Shown here piece by piece: positions 16,480 to 25,300 of a stretch of 47,262 nt of DNA. Under the pieces are notes generated by a model. That model saw only the letters and a program-made list of their open reading frames with translations, did no database searches and had not been told where the DNA came from. Position numbers and translations under genes: made by a program. The stretch comes from Acidimicrobiia bacterium (GTDB lineage: Bacteria > Actinomycetota > Acidimicrobiia > Spongiisociales > ZC4RG35), in NCBI GenBank assembly GCA_025928935.1, contig JAICNB010000016.1, forward strand, positions 1 to 47,262, written 5' to 3'. Position 1 is the first letter of the stretch. Each line of letters begins with the position of its first letter.

Positions 16480-17517
16480 TCAGTCTTCGGAGCCGAGACC
16501 GGCAAAGAGGTTGGCGAGGACCAACTCACGGCGGAGGTTGGCCTGGATGTCGACCACCGCGTCGAGGATCTTCTCGGCCGAGGCAACCGCCTTGCGTGGG
16601 GTGACGTCGGTGAACCCGCCGAGCGGGAGATCGGAGTTGCGCACCGGGCCACCCATCTGCAGCGACGCCGAGTCGGTGTACCAGGAGGCGAGAATCTCCA
16701 AGCCGTTGACGAGAAGCGACTGCTCGGCCCTTCTCCGTGCCCGCTGCTCGCGGTCCTTCGACATCTCCCCGGACACCGACTGGTCGACCAGGGGACTGAT
16801 CTCGGAGAGCACCGAGGAGGCGAGACGCTGCCCGTCGCCGGGATGAGGGGTCACCTGACCCGGGATCGAGAGCCAGAGGTCACGGAACTGCGAGACCTCG
16901 GCCCGGTCCATCAAGGCCAAGGCGAGCCCGGGTCGGCCACCTGAGACGACCGCCACACTCTGCGCCACCACCTGCTCCATGCCCCGCTCCTCGAGGGCGG
17001 CCATCATGGTCGGCAGCGGCACCCTGCCGACGTGGACTGTGCGGCATCGGGAAGCCACAGTCGCCGGAAAGTCGTCCTCGGACTCGGCCACCAGGAGAAA
17101 GACCACCGATGCGGTTGGCTCCTCGAGCGTCTTGAGCAGGGCATTGGCTGCCTGCTCGGTCATGGACCCCGCCTCCGGGAAGAGAAACACCGACCGTTCC
17201 GATTCGACCGGGCGCAGGGATGCTCGAGTCACGACCGTTCGCGCCTGATCGACCCCCAGGCTGGTCGCCCCCTCGGGCTCGACCACGGTGACATCGGGGT
17301 GCGCCCCGACCCGTACCAGCCGGCAAGAACGACATTCGATCTCATGCCTGCCCCCTTCGGGACAGAGAAGCGCCGCGGCGAACCGGGCCGCCAGCGTCCC
17401 CTTCCCCACTGAGTCCGGTCCGGTGAAGAGATAGGCCTGGGCGGGAGTATTCACCTCGCGTCGAAGCAGTTCCACCACCCGGTCGTGGCCGATGACACCA
17501 TCGAATGGGTCAATCAT
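16480..17517 (-). CDS. holB: DNA polymerase III subunit delta prime
   Basis: 345 residues. The AAA+ clamp-loader fold shows a P-loop FTGPDSVGKGTLA (residues 31-43) and a CPEGGRHEIECRSC zinc-binding cysteine cluster. It also has LLKTLEEP and the SRC sensor motif (ASRCRTVHVG). The delta prime subunit helps load the sliding clamp. Delta prime subunits often have a degenerate P-loop; here GKG replaces GKT or GKS. Its start overlaps tmk by 8 bp, a common pairing. Confidence 0.9.
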   Translation of the reverse strand: MIDPFDGVIGHDRVVELLRREVNTPAQAYLFTGPDSVGKGTLAARFAAALLCPEGGRHEIECRSCRLVRVGAHPDVTVVEPEGATSLGVDQARTVVTRASLRPVESERSVFLFPEAGSMTEQAANALLKTLEEPTASVVFLLVAESEDDFPATVASRCRTVHVGRVPLPTMMAALEERGMEQVVAQSVAVVSGGRPGLALALMDRAEVSQFRDLWLSIPGQVTPHPGDGQRLASSVLSEISPLVDQSVSGEMSKDREQRARRRAEQSLLVNGLEILASWYTDSASLQMGGPVRNSDLPLGGFTDVTPRKAVASAEKILDAVVDIQANLRRELVLANLFAGLGSED

Positions 17518-18127
17518 CTTCGATCACCCGTATCACCTGTTCCACCAGCTCATCCACCGATTCGGCGCCGTCGAGCAGTGTCACCCGATCCGGCTCGGCA
17601 TCCGCGAGGTCGCGATACCCGGCTCTCACCGCCTCCTGGAACTCCACGCTCTCGCTCCCGATCCGATCGGGCCGGCCCTGACGGGCCAGAGCAGTGCCCG
17701 GATCGACCTCTATGACGAGAACACGACCCGGTTCCACCCCGCCCAGTGCAGCCTCGTTGATCTGGCGAACCAGGTCCACCCCCAGGCCACGAGCTTTTCC
17801 CTGATATGCGATCGACGAGTAGTAGGTGCGGTCGCTGATCACCCACGCCCCACGCTCCAGGGCGGGCGCCACGACATCACGCACCAGCTGCGCCCGCTGG
17901 GCGGCGAAGAGGAGCGCCTCCGCCCATGGATCCATGTGATCGGAGTCGAGCAGGAGCTCGCGGATTTGCTCTCCCAGCGAGGTGCCGCCAGGCTCCCGCA
18001 CCTCGACCACCTCATCCCCATTGGCCCGCAGACGGGCTCCCAATGCGGCAGACAAGGTCGTCTTGCCACTGCCATCGCCGCCTTCCAGCGCAATATATCG
18101 GTGGTTTCGGGACCCTTTCCCTGTCAC
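17510..18127 (-). CDS. tmk: Thymidylate kinase
   Basis: 205 residues. It has the P-loop LEGGDGSGKTT near residue 14, VREPGGTSLGE (dTMP-binding arginine), AQRAQLV and the DRTYYSSIAYQG lid-region motif. It phosphorylates dTMP to dTDP for DNA synthesis. The start is a GTG at 18127 without a clear ribosome binding site, lying within the 15-bp palindrome at 18121-18135. It is divergent from topA and overlaps holB by 8 bp. Confidence 0.93.
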   Translation of the reverse strand: MTGKGSRNHRYIALEGGDGSGKTTLSAALGARLRANGDEVVEVREPGGTSLGEQIRELLLDSDHMDPWAEALLFAAQRAQLVRDVVAPALERGAWVISDRTYYSSIAYQGKARGLGVDLVRQINEAALGGVEPGRVLVIEVDPGTALARQGRPDRIGSESVEFQEAVRAGYRDLADAEPDRVTLLDGAESVDELVEQVIRVIEDD

Positions 18128-18135
18128 TGTGACAG
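18121..18135. promoter_or_regulatory. 15-bp palindrome at the tmk start
   Basis: CTGTCAC-T-GTGACAG is a perfect inverted repeat of two 7-bp arms in the 79-bp region between tmk and topA, overlapping the tmk start codon. It shares the TGTCA/TGACA core with the operator at 8655-8671, though the flanks differ. It could bind a regulator; nothing else supports that. Confidence 0.35.
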
Positions 18136-18206
18136 ACGGTAACGGTCCCCCGGGACACGGGTCGTGTTGACATCGGCCCGTCTCATCAAGTCAACTCACC
18201 ACACCC

Positions 18207-20771
18207 ATGCCCAAGAGCCTCGTCATAGTGGAGTCGCCAACCAAGGCCCGAACCATCTCCGGTTTCCTCGGGCCGGACGTTGCCGTGGAATCGTCGATGG
18301 GCCATATCCGCGACCTGCCCCGCTCGGCCGCGGAGATCCCGGCGAGCGCAAGAGGCAAGGGTTGGGCCCGTCTCGGTGTCGACGTCGACAACGACTTCGA
18401 GCCGCTCTACGTCATCCCGAAGGAGCGAAAAGACAGGGTCAAGAGGCTCAAGGAGCTGCTGGCGGGAGTGGACCAGCTCTACCTCGCGACCGACGAGGAC
18501 CGGGAAGGGGAGTCGATCGCCTGGCATCTGACCGAGGCCCTCAAACCGAAGGTACCGGTACACCGCATGGTGTTCCACGAGATCACGCAGCACGCCATCG
18601 AAGACGCCTTCGCCAACCCCCGTGACCTCGACCTTCGCCTGGTGCAGGCCCAGGAGGCCAGGCGGATCCTCGACCGTCTCTACGGGTTCGAGGTATCTCC
18701 CGTCCTGTGGCGAAAGGTCCAGCAAGGGCTCTCCGCCGGGCGGGTGCAGAGCGTTGCGGTGCGCATCGTCGTGGAGCGGGAGCGGGAGCGGATGCGGTTC
18801 ACGGCTGCTTCGTATTGGAGCCTGGAGGGGACCTTTGCCCCGGTCGACGACCTCGATCGGACCTTCGACGCAACCCTGCTCCAGATCGATGAGTCACGGG
18901 TGGCAACTGGCAAGGAGTTCGACTCCACCGGGAAGCCGAAACCGGGAACCCTCGTCCTCGATCAGTCGGGGGCGACGGCCCTGGCCGAGGGCCTGCTCGA
19001 CTCCACGTTCGAGGTGCAAACGGTCGAGGAGAAGCCCTACCGGCGCTCCCCCTATCCCCCGTTCCGAACCTCGACCCTGCAACAGGAGGCCGCCAGGAAG
19101 CTTCGTTTCTCCTCGTCGCGCACGATGTCGGTGGCTCAGCGTCTCTATGAGAACGGGTACATCACATACATGCGCACCGACTCGACATCGCTGGCCGAAT
19201 CGGCGGTCGCTTCGGCACGATCACAGATCGCCAAGTTGTACGGGGGGGAATACCTCTCTCCCAAGCCCCGCGCTTACGCATCGAAGGTGAAGGGGGCCCA
19301 GGAGGCCCATGAGGCGATCCGCCCCGCCGGGGACGACCACTTCCAGACCCCGGAGCAGATGGCGTCCGCGGTCGGTCCGGACGAGGCACGGCTCTACGAG
19401 CTCATCTGGAAACGCACGCTTGCGTCGCAGATGACCGACGCTGTTGGTGTAAGTGTGTCCGCCCGGCTGGGGGCGGAGGTCGGGGACGGCAGGAAGGCCG
19501 TGTTCAGCACGAGTGGGCGCACCATCACCTTCCCGGGCTTCATGCGGGTCTATGTGCAGGGCACCGACGATCCCGAGACCGACCCCGAGGACAAGGAACG
19601 TGCCCTACCCCCGCTCGCCGCCGGCGACCGACTGGCCGTGCAGAGCCTCGAGCCGACCGGGCACGAGACCCGCCCGCCGGCCCGATACACCGAGGCCTCG
19701 CTCGTGCAGCGCCTCGAAGAGCTAGGAGTGGGTCGTCCCTCGACCTACGCCTCGATCATGACCACGATCCAGGATCGGGGCTATGTCTGGAAGAAGGGCT
19801 CGGCGCTGGTCCCCACTTTTGTCGCCTTCGGCGTGGTCGGCTTGCTCGAGAAGCACTTCCCTCAGCTCGTCGACTACGGCTTCACCGCCTCCATGGAGGA
19901 CGACCTCGACCGCATCGCCGCCGGCCAGGAGGAGTCCCTCCCCTGGCTGACTCATTTCTACTTCGGCGACGATGGGCTCAAGCACAAGGTCGCGACGCGT
20001 CTCGACGAGATCGACCCGAGGGCGGTGGGCTCGATCGCGATCGGCATCGACGAGTCGGGGAACGACGTCGTCGCCAGGATCGGGAGATATGGGCCGTATG
20101 TCGAGATCGGGGAGGAGAGGGCGTCGATCCCGGAGGACCTGCCCCCCGACGAGCTGACTGTCGAGAAAGCCATCGACCTGGTCCAGCATCAGAACGCCGG
20201 CGACAAGATCCTGGGCAGCGATCCCGAGACCGGGCTCACCGTCTACGGGAAGACCGGCCGTTTTGGGCCTTATGTGCAGCTGGGTGAGGTGGAGGAGGGC
20301 AGCAAGGAGAAGCCGAGACGGGCGTCCCTCTTCAGGACGATGTCCCTCGACGAGCTGTCACTGGACACCGCGCTCAGCCTCCTCGCCTTGCCCCGCACGG
20401 TGGGCAGCGACGCAGAGGGGGTGGAGATCATCGCCCTGAACGGCCGATACGGGCCCTACATCCAGCGCGGTTCCGACCGGCGCAGCCTCGAGAGCGAGGA
20501 CCAGTTGTTCACCCTCACGGTCGAAGAGGCGCTCCAGCTACTGGCCGAGCCTCCTCGGCGGCGGGGCCAGCGGGCTGCGGCAGCGTTGAAGGAGCTGGGC
20601 CCGGACCCGGTGAGCGGCAAGTCGGTCACGGTCCGGACCGGGCGCTATGGGCCATACGTCACCGACGGGGAGGTGAATGCCTCACTCCGTCAGGGCGACT
20701 CCCCGGAGACAATCACGATCGAACGGGCCGCTGAGCTGCTGGCCGCCCGCCGGGAGCGGATCGGAAGCTGA
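18207..20771 (+). CDS. topA: DNA topoisomerase I
   Basis: 854 residues. The Toprim domain starts SLVIVESPTKARTISGFLG and contains the metal-binding DEDREGESIAW. The active-site segment GYITYMRTDST places the catalytic tyrosine at residue 321. The C-terminal region has four copies of a GRYGPYV-type repeat (near residues 626, 680, 745 and 812) instead of Cys4 zinc fingers, as is usual in actinobacterial TopA. The enzyme relaxes negative supercoils. It is transcribed alone, divergent from tmk, and ends in a shared hairpin with the convergent PhoH-like gene. Confidence 0.97.
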   Translation: MPKSLVIVESPTKARTISGFLGPDVAVESSMGHIRDLPRSAAEIPASARGKGWARLGVDVDNDFEPLYVIPKERKDRVKRLKELLAGVDQLYLATDEDREGESIAWHLTEALKPKVPVHRMVFHEITQHAIEDAFANPRDLDLRLVQAQEARRILDRLYGFEVSPVLWRKVQQGLSAGRVQSVAVRIVVERERERMRFTAASYWSLEGTFAPVDDLDRTFDATLLQIDESRVATGKEFDSTGKPKPGTLVLDQSGATALAEGLLDSTFEVQTVEEKPYRRSPYPPFRTSTLQQEAARKLRFSSSRTMSVAQRLYENGYITYMRTDSTSLAESAVASARSQIAKLYGGEYLSPKPRAYASKVKGAQEAHEAIRPAGDDHFQTPEQMASAVGPDEARLYELIWKRTLASQMTDAVGVSVSARLGAEVGDGRKAVFSTSGRTITFPGFMRVYVQGTDDPETDPEDKERALPPLAAGDRLAVQSLEPTGHETRPPARYTEASLVQRLEELGVGRPSTYASIMTTIQDRGYVWKKGSALVPTFVAFGVVGLLEKHFPQLVDYGFTASMEDDLDRIAAGQEESLPWLTHFYFGDDGLKHKVATRLDEIDPRAVGSIAIGIDESGNDVVARIGRYGPYVEIGEERASIPEDLPPDELTVEKAIDLVQHQNAGDKILGSDPETGLTVYGKTGRFGPYVQLGEVEEGSKEKPRRASLFRTMSLDELSLDTALSLLALPRTVGSDAEGVEIIALNGRYGPYIQRGSDRRSLESEDQLFTLTVEEALQLLAEPPRRRGQRAAAALKELGPDPVSGKSVTVRTGRYGPYVTDGEVNASLRQGDSPETITIERAAELLAARRERIGS

Positions 20772-20776
20772 TCCTT

Positions 20777-20831
20777 TGCGAAATCGGGACGAGAAACCTC
20801 GCATGTCGTAGCTGGCGGTCCCAATTTCGCA
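20777..20831. terminator. Long inverted repeat between convergent topA and PhoH-like gene
   Basis: TGCGAAATCGGGAC at 20777-20790 pairs with GTCCCAATTTCGCA at 20818-20831 (13 of 14 positions), with a 27-base loop. It fills the 62-bp space between two convergent stop codons and can form in both directions, so a bidirectional terminator is likely. No clean T-run follows on either strand. Confidence 0.55.
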
Positions 20832-20833
20832 GG

Positions 20834-22180
20834 CTAGAGCACCGTGGCGGCCATCTCGGCCAGCGGCGAGCGAACCGTCTTCTCCAGCGTGACGTGCCCG
20901 AAGAGTGGCGACCCTTTGAACTTCTCGATCAGGGCCGCCATGCCCCCGAACGGTGAGATGTACGGGTTGTCGACCTGGGTCAGGTCACCACAGAACACCA
21001 CCTTGGAGTCCCGCGACATCCGGGTCAGGATCACCTTCAAGGTGGGCAGCTCGAGGTTCTGCGCCTCATCGATGATGACGAACTCCCCGGTGATCGAGCG
21101 CCCACGGAGATAGGTGACCGCCGCCATCTCGAGCTCACCGCGGTCTACCAGCTCTTCGATGGCATGTTTGGCCCCATCCACACCGGCATCGGAGAAGAGG
21201 GCGTACAAGTTGTCGTGCACCGCCGCCATCCATGGGGCAAGCTTCTCGTTGAGGTCCCCGGGCAGATAGCCCACCTCTTGCCGTCCTACTGCGACCAGCG
21301 GTCGGTAGACCGAGACCCGGCGGTAACGCCCCTGTTCGAGGACCTGTTCCAGGGCGGCGGCCAGGGCCAGGAATGTCTTGCCGGTCCCGGCCATGCCCAT
21401 CAGGGAGACAGCCGGGATGTCGGGGTCGAGGAGCTGGTGAAGCGCGACGGTCTGCCTCACGTTCTTCGGTTCGACGCCGAAGGCACGGACATGGCCCGGG
21501 ACCCGTTCGACGACCACGGTTGGGTCGGCCTGGATGACACGGGCGAGTGCGGACCGAGATGCCCCGGATCGGAGCAGGACGAATTGGTTGACCACGGCCT
21601 CGAGTCCGTCCAGAGTGATCTTCCCCTCGTCGAACAGGCGGTCGATGGTCTCGCCATCGGTGGGGTGCTCGACGAGACCAGATTGGAGCTGTTCCACCGG
21701 CACCGTATCGGCGCGGTAGTCCTGGACCGGGACGCCGAGTTGGGCACCCTTGATCCGGAGAGACGCATCCTTGGTGACGAGGACAGCCGGGCCCTGCTCA
21801 TGGAGATTCAGGCAGGTGGCCAGGATCCTGTGGTCGGGCGACATCGGGTCGAGAACGGCGGGGAGACGGTCCGACACCACGCCGTTGAGCTCGATCCTCA
21901 GAGTCCCGCCTCCCGGAATGGCCACCGGCTCGCGCATCCCGCCGGAGCGGGACGCGCCCAGCTCCTCGAGCAGGCGGATGGCCGCTCGGGCATTGGCCCC
22001 CACTTCATCCATCCTGGTCTTCTTTCGGTCGAGCTCCTCGACAACGACCAAGGGCAGGACGACATCGTGCTCATCGAACCTGAGTGGCGATTGCGGGTCG
22101 GCGAGGAGCACACAGGTGTCGAGTACGTAGGTGGCCACCGGGTCGGTTTGCTCAGACTTGTTCGCCAAGGACCACAGCAT
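20834..22180 (-). CDS. PIN-PhoH fusion protein (PhoH2-type ATPase)
   Basis: 448 residues. The N-terminal PIN nuclease domain (ATYVLDTCVLLADP with its first aspartate, VVEELDRKK, ILATCLNL) spans roughly residues 15-150. The PhoH ATPase domain follows, with Walker A LMGMAGTGKTFLALA near residue 265, Walker B FVIIDEAQNLE and VFCGDLTQVD. PhoH2 proteins of mycobacteria are RNA helicase-nucleases. The PIN acidic residues look conserved. The ATG at 22180 has only a weak ribosome binding site; a GTG 14 codons later is an alternative start. No upstream antitoxin-like ORF (PhoAT) is seen; the F420-type reductase gene lies 37 bp upstream. Confidence 0.9.
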   Translation of the reverse strand: MLWSLANKSEQTDPVATYVLDTCVLLADPQSPLRFDEHDVVLPLVVVEELDRKKTRMDEVGANARAAIRLLEELGASRSGGMREPVAIPGGGTLRIELNGVVSDRLPAVLDPMSPDHRILATCLNLHEQGPAVLVTKDASLRIKGAQLGVPVQDYRADTVPVEQLQSGLVEHPTDGETIDRLFDEGKITLDGLEAVVNQFVLLRSGASRSALARVIQADPTVVVERVPGHVRAFGVEPKNVRQTVALHQLLDPDIPAVSLMGMAGTGKTFLALAAALEQVLEQGRYRRVSVYRPLVAVGRQEVGYLPGDLNEKLAPWMAAVHDNLYALFSDAGVDGAKHAIEELVDRGELEMAAVTYLRGRSITGEFVIIDEAQNLELPTLKVILTRMSRDSKVVFCGDLTQVDNPYISPFGGMAALIEKFKGSPLFGHVTLEKTVRSPLAEMAATVL

Positions 22181-22217
22181 CCCGTCGCGAGGGACGAATT
22201 ACAAGGATCGTCGCCGG

Positions 22218-22640
22218 TCAGGCTCCGGTCTCGACCCTGAACACCGGGAACCGGCCGGCCTTGGTCGCGAAGTCGGCCATGGTCGGATTCTCCGGGACAT
22301 CCATGTAAGGACGGGGAAACGTCTCCCTGGCGTAATAGGCGGCGACCGTCTCTGCCGCCTCCTCGCCCGTGATCTCCTCGAGACGCACCCGGCGATCTCT
22401 CGAGCCGTGGCGAAGGGTCACGTTCGGGTTGGAGCGGACGTTGCGCACCCACGCCACCTCACCGTAGGGCGCCACCACGTATTCGGAGCCGCCCAGCTCG
22501 ATTGGGCTCACCGGCACTTGCCGAGGTTTCCCGCTCAACTGCCCGGTGGTGGTCAGCACCTCGGTCCGGCCCCAACCTCTTCGCGCCATCCAGGACGTGA
22601 GTCGGTTGATATTGCTGTTGGCCTCGTATGGCTTGGCCAC
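22218..22640 (-). CDS. Deazaflavin (F420)-dependent nitroreductase family protein
   Basis: 140 residues matching the DDN/Rv3547-like split-barrel family: LTTTGQLSGKPRQVPVSPIELGG, then YVVAPYGEVAWVRNVRSNPNV, RLEEITGEEAAE and PVFRVE. These proteins bind coenzyme F420 and reduce quinones or other acceptors. The substrate is unknown. It is located between polX (17 bp away) and the PhoH-like gene on the same strand. Confidence 0.85.
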   Translation of the reverse strand: MAKPYEANSNINRLTSWMARRGWGRTEVLTTTGQLSGKPRQVPVSPIELGGSEYVVAPYGEVAWVRNVRSNPNVTLRHGSRDRRVRLEEITGEEAAETVAAYYARETFPRPYMDVPENPTMADFATKAGRFPVFRVETGA

Positions 22641-22656
22641 GCCGACAAGCTAGTGC

Positions 22657-24384
22657 TCAGCGTCGTCTCGCCGCCCAGGCCAGGAACTCCTTCAGAGGCT
22701 TGGCGTTCGCCACCCGCTCGGTGGTGACCCAGCCTCGCTGGGCATGGGTGACCCCGTAATCCATCCGCACGAGGTCACTGGTGTGGTGTGAGTCGGTGTC
22801 GATGACGAAGTCGATGTCACGAGCCATTGCGAGACGAGCTACCTCAGCGGTCGCGTCGAGGCGATCGAGCGCGCCATTGATCTCGAGCGCCACACCGGTG
22901 ACCTCGAGAGCCTCGAGCACGACGTCGATGTCGAGATCGACGCCGGGCCGGCGACCCACATAGCGCCCGCTGAGATGGCCGATTGCGTTGACCCACGGAT
23001 CGTGGAGCGCGTTGAGGATCCGCACGGTCTGCCGCTCCTGGGGTAGATCGAAATGCGAATGGATCGAGGCGACGCAGTAGTCGAATTCCTGCCTGAACTC
23101 GGAGTCGTAGTCGAGACCGCCGTCGGGCCCGATGTTGAGCTCGCAACCGAACAGAAGCCGGATGTCTGGATAACGCTCCTGTATGGCACGGATCCTGTCC
23201 CGGTGCTCGAGCATCACCTCCCGGCTCGACCCGTTGATGGCCAGATCCTCACCGTGGTCGGTGAACGCGACGTACTCGTACCCCTGACCCAGGGCGGCCT
23301 CGACCATCTCCTCGATCGTGGACCTCCCATCCCCGGACCGGTCCGAGTGATAGTGGAGGTCGCCCTTGATCTGATCCCGCTGGATCAAAGGCGGTAGCTC
23401 CCCTGCGTCGGCCGCCTCCATCTCACCGGTCCCCTCACGCAGCGGTGGCGGGATGAGCTGCAATTCCAGCGCCTTGTAGATGTCCTCCTCGGTTGCCGAG
23501 GCGATGACCCGATCCTCCTCGAAGAGCCCGTACTCGCTGAGCAGCCAGCCCCGGTCGATTGCACGCTGTCTCAGTGCGATGTTGTGAGTCTTCGATCCCG
23601 TGAAATAGAGAAGAGCGGAGCCGAGTTGCGCCGGCTCGACGGTGCGGACATCGACCTGCATGCCTTCCCTGGTCAGGAATGAGGTCTTGGTCCCGCCGGA
23701 GCCGATCAGCTCGGCCGCTTCAGGCAGGCCGACCACGAACTCGGACACCGAGCCCGGGTCGGTCGTTGCGACCACGATGTCGATGTCGCCGACGGTGTCG
23801 GCGAATCGTCGGATCGACCCGCAGGGCACGGCCGTCTCCACATCATCGAGCGCCGAGATGCGGGCGACGAGGGAGCGGGCCAGCGGGAGAGCCTCCACCA
23901 GCGGGGTACGGCGGTCTTTGCCATGGAGACCGAGCCGGACGATCGCCTTGGCGATCTTCTCCTCTGAGGTTTTCCCCAGCCCGGGCAGCTCGCGCAGCCG
24001 CTCGGCCGCGATGGCCTGGCGCAGCCCTTCTATGTCCTCGACACCGAGCTCGGCCCTGATCAGCTTCAGGGTCTTGGGCCCGAGGCCGGGGATCTTGGTC
24101 AGCTCGACAAAGGAGGGCGGGTACCTCTCCCTGAGGTCGGTCAGCCTGGCCACCTCGCCGGTTGCCATGAACTCGAGGATCTTGTCGGCGGTGGACCCGC
24201 CTACCCCTTTGATCTCGGTGAGCTGTTTCTTGTCGAGCCCGGTCAGCTCGCCCTGGAAGCCCTCGATCCCGTGAAAGGCGTTCTCGTAGGCCCGCACTCT
24301 GAAGGCTTGGGAGCTGCCCTCGTCGATCTCCGTGAGCTTCGCCAGCTCGGCCAGCATCCGCAGCACTTCGAGACGGGTGGCCAT
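22657..24384 (-). CDS. polX: Family X DNA polymerase with PHP domain (PolX)
   Basis: 575 residues. Helix-hairpin-helix elements (IKGVGGSTADKILEF; IPGLGPKTLKLI; LPGLGKTSEEKI) occupy the first 150 residues. The family X palm has the nucleotide-binding GSIRRFADTVGDIDIVV with the catalytic DID, and the thumb follows. The C-terminal PHP phosphoesterase domain begins near residue 335: KGDLHYHSDRSGDG, AFTDHGEDLAING, GCELNI and DTDSHH. Bacterial PolX does gap-filling in base excision repair, and its PHP domain has 3'-5' exonuclease activity. The ATG at 24384 is followed directly by the conserved N-terminal helix. Confidence 0.94.
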   Translation of the reverse strand: MATRLEVLRMLAELAKLTEIDEGSSQAFRVRAYENAFHGIEGFQGELTGLDKKQLTEIKGVGGSTADKILEFMATGEVARLTDLRERYPPSFVELTKIPGLGPKTLKLIRAELGVEDIEGLRQAIAAERLRELPGLGKTSEEKIAKAIVRLGLHGKDRRTPLVEALPLARSLVARISALDDVETAVPCGSIRRFADTVGDIDIVVATTDPGSVSEFVVGLPEAAELIGSGGTKTSFLTREGMQVDVRTVEPAQLGSALLYFTGSKTHNIALRQRAIDRGWLLSEYGLFEEDRVIASATEEDIYKALELQLIPPPLREGTGEMEAADAGELPPLIQRDQIKGDLHYHSDRSGDGRSTIEEMVEAALGQGYEYVAFTDHGEDLAINGSSREVMLEHRDRIRAIQERYPDIRLLFGCELNIGPDGGLDYDSEFRQEFDYCVASIHSHFDLPQERQTVRILNALHDPWVNAIGHLSGRYVGRRPGVDLDIDVVLEALEVTGVALEINGALDRLDATAEVARLAMARDIDFVIDTDSHHTSDLVRMDYGVTHAQRGWVTTERVANAKPLKEFLAWAARRR

Positions 24385-24406
24385 GGAAGGAGCCTAGATC
24401 TGCCAC

Positions 24407-24889
24407 TCAATCGTCAGCGATGTCGGCGGAGACGCCGTCGGCGACCTCGAGGAGAGTCGCCGGGGCCAGCTCCAGCTGGAGACCACGCCGCCCACCGGAG
24501 ACCGCGATCGTCTCGTAGCGCAGCGCCGAGGAATCGAGGAACAGACGCTGTCGTTTGCGCCGCCCGAAAGGGCTGATTCCCCCCGGGACGTAGCCGGTGT
24601 CCCTCTCAGCCGTCGCCGGTGAGGCGAGGGAACAGCGCTTGCCGCCGACCGCATGGGCCAGCTTCTTCGTCGAGAGACGTCGCGCCACCGGGACCACGGC
24701 GACGAGGACCTCGTCATCGACCTCCGCCACCAGGGTCTTGAAGACACGATCCGACACCATCCCGATGGCCCGGGCCACAGCCTCGCCGTATCCCTCGCCT
24801 ACCTTCTCCTCGACCGTGTACTGAAGGACCTCGTAGACGGCCCCGGACCTATCCAGCTCCGCCGTGGCCCTGGTCGCCTGCCCGGCCAC
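24407..24889 (-). CDS. ybaK: YbaK/EbsC-type aminoacyl-tRNA deacylase
   Basis: 160 residues. RVFKTLVAEVDDEVLVAVVP contains the conserved lysine of the YbaK domain. The C-terminal YVPGGISPFGRRKRQRLFLD with GG-SPFG matches Cys-tRNA(Pro) deacylases. The family removes mischarged cysteine from tRNA-Pro. It is 4 bp from the NTF2-like gene upstream and 22 bp from polX downstream, which suggests one transcript. Confidence 0.88.
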   Translation of the reverse strand: MAGQATRATAELDRSGAVYEVLQYTVEEKVGEGYGEAVARAIGMVSDRVFKTLVAEVDDEVLVAVVPVARRLSTKKLAHAVGGKRCSLASPATAERDTGYVPGGISPFGRRKRQRLFLDSSALRYETIAVSGGRRGLQLELAPATLLEVADGVSADIADD

Positions 24890-24892
24890 TCG

Positions 24893-25267
24893 TCACCATC
24901 GCTCCACGAGGTGCTCCCGGCCGGGCGGCGGCTCGTATGGCTCGGGCCAGAAATCGGTGACAGTGGCGATCTGGCCTTCGGCAAAGGTGAAGAAGGCCAT
25001 CCCGTCGGCCGGCTCGGCCTCGGGTAGCTCCCAGCGGAACCAGGCGACGCCGTTGACCTCGTCGGCGATCGCGACCTCGAGTCTGAGATGCCAGTCACCC
25101 GGATATTCCTGGTTGAACTGGAGGTAGCGATCGCGCCCCCGGATTCGCTCGCGGGTCTGCGGCACCTCGTAGACCACCTCCGGGTGGAGAAGATCGGCCC
25201 AGGTCATCCAATCGCGGGCCTCCAGGCTATCGATGAACGTGACCACCAGATCCCTGTTCTCCGGCAC
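24893..25267 (-). CDS. NTF2-fold (SnoaL-like) protein
   Basis: 124 residues with the SnoaL-like/NTF2 pattern: an N-terminal helix (NRDLVVTFIDSLEARDW), WADLLHPEVVYEVPQTRERIRGRDRYLQF, a central beta sheet, and FTFAEGQIATVTDFWPEPY. Members are small cone-shaped pockets that act as isomerases, cyclases or ligand binders. The substrate cannot be deduced. It is the first gene of a short group with ybaK and polX. Confidence 0.82.
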   Translation of the reverse strand: MPENRDLVVTFIDSLEARDWMTWADLLHPEVVYEVPQTRERIRGRDRYLQFNQEYPGDWHLRLEVAIADEVNGVAWFRWELPEAEPADGMAFFTFAEGQIATVTDFWPEPYEPPPGREHLVERW

Positions 25268-25300
25268 GCGCCCACCCTATCTCCTCACCGGTCGGCGCGG

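Noticed and set aside
16174-16944. A plus-strand frame across the tRNA and holB
   Set aside because: It crosses a tRNA gene and lies antisense to holB, with no similarity.
21164-22240. A long frame antisense to the PIN-PhoH gene
   Set aside because: Same reasoning: third-position GC bias on the opposite strand, no motif and no ribosome binding site.
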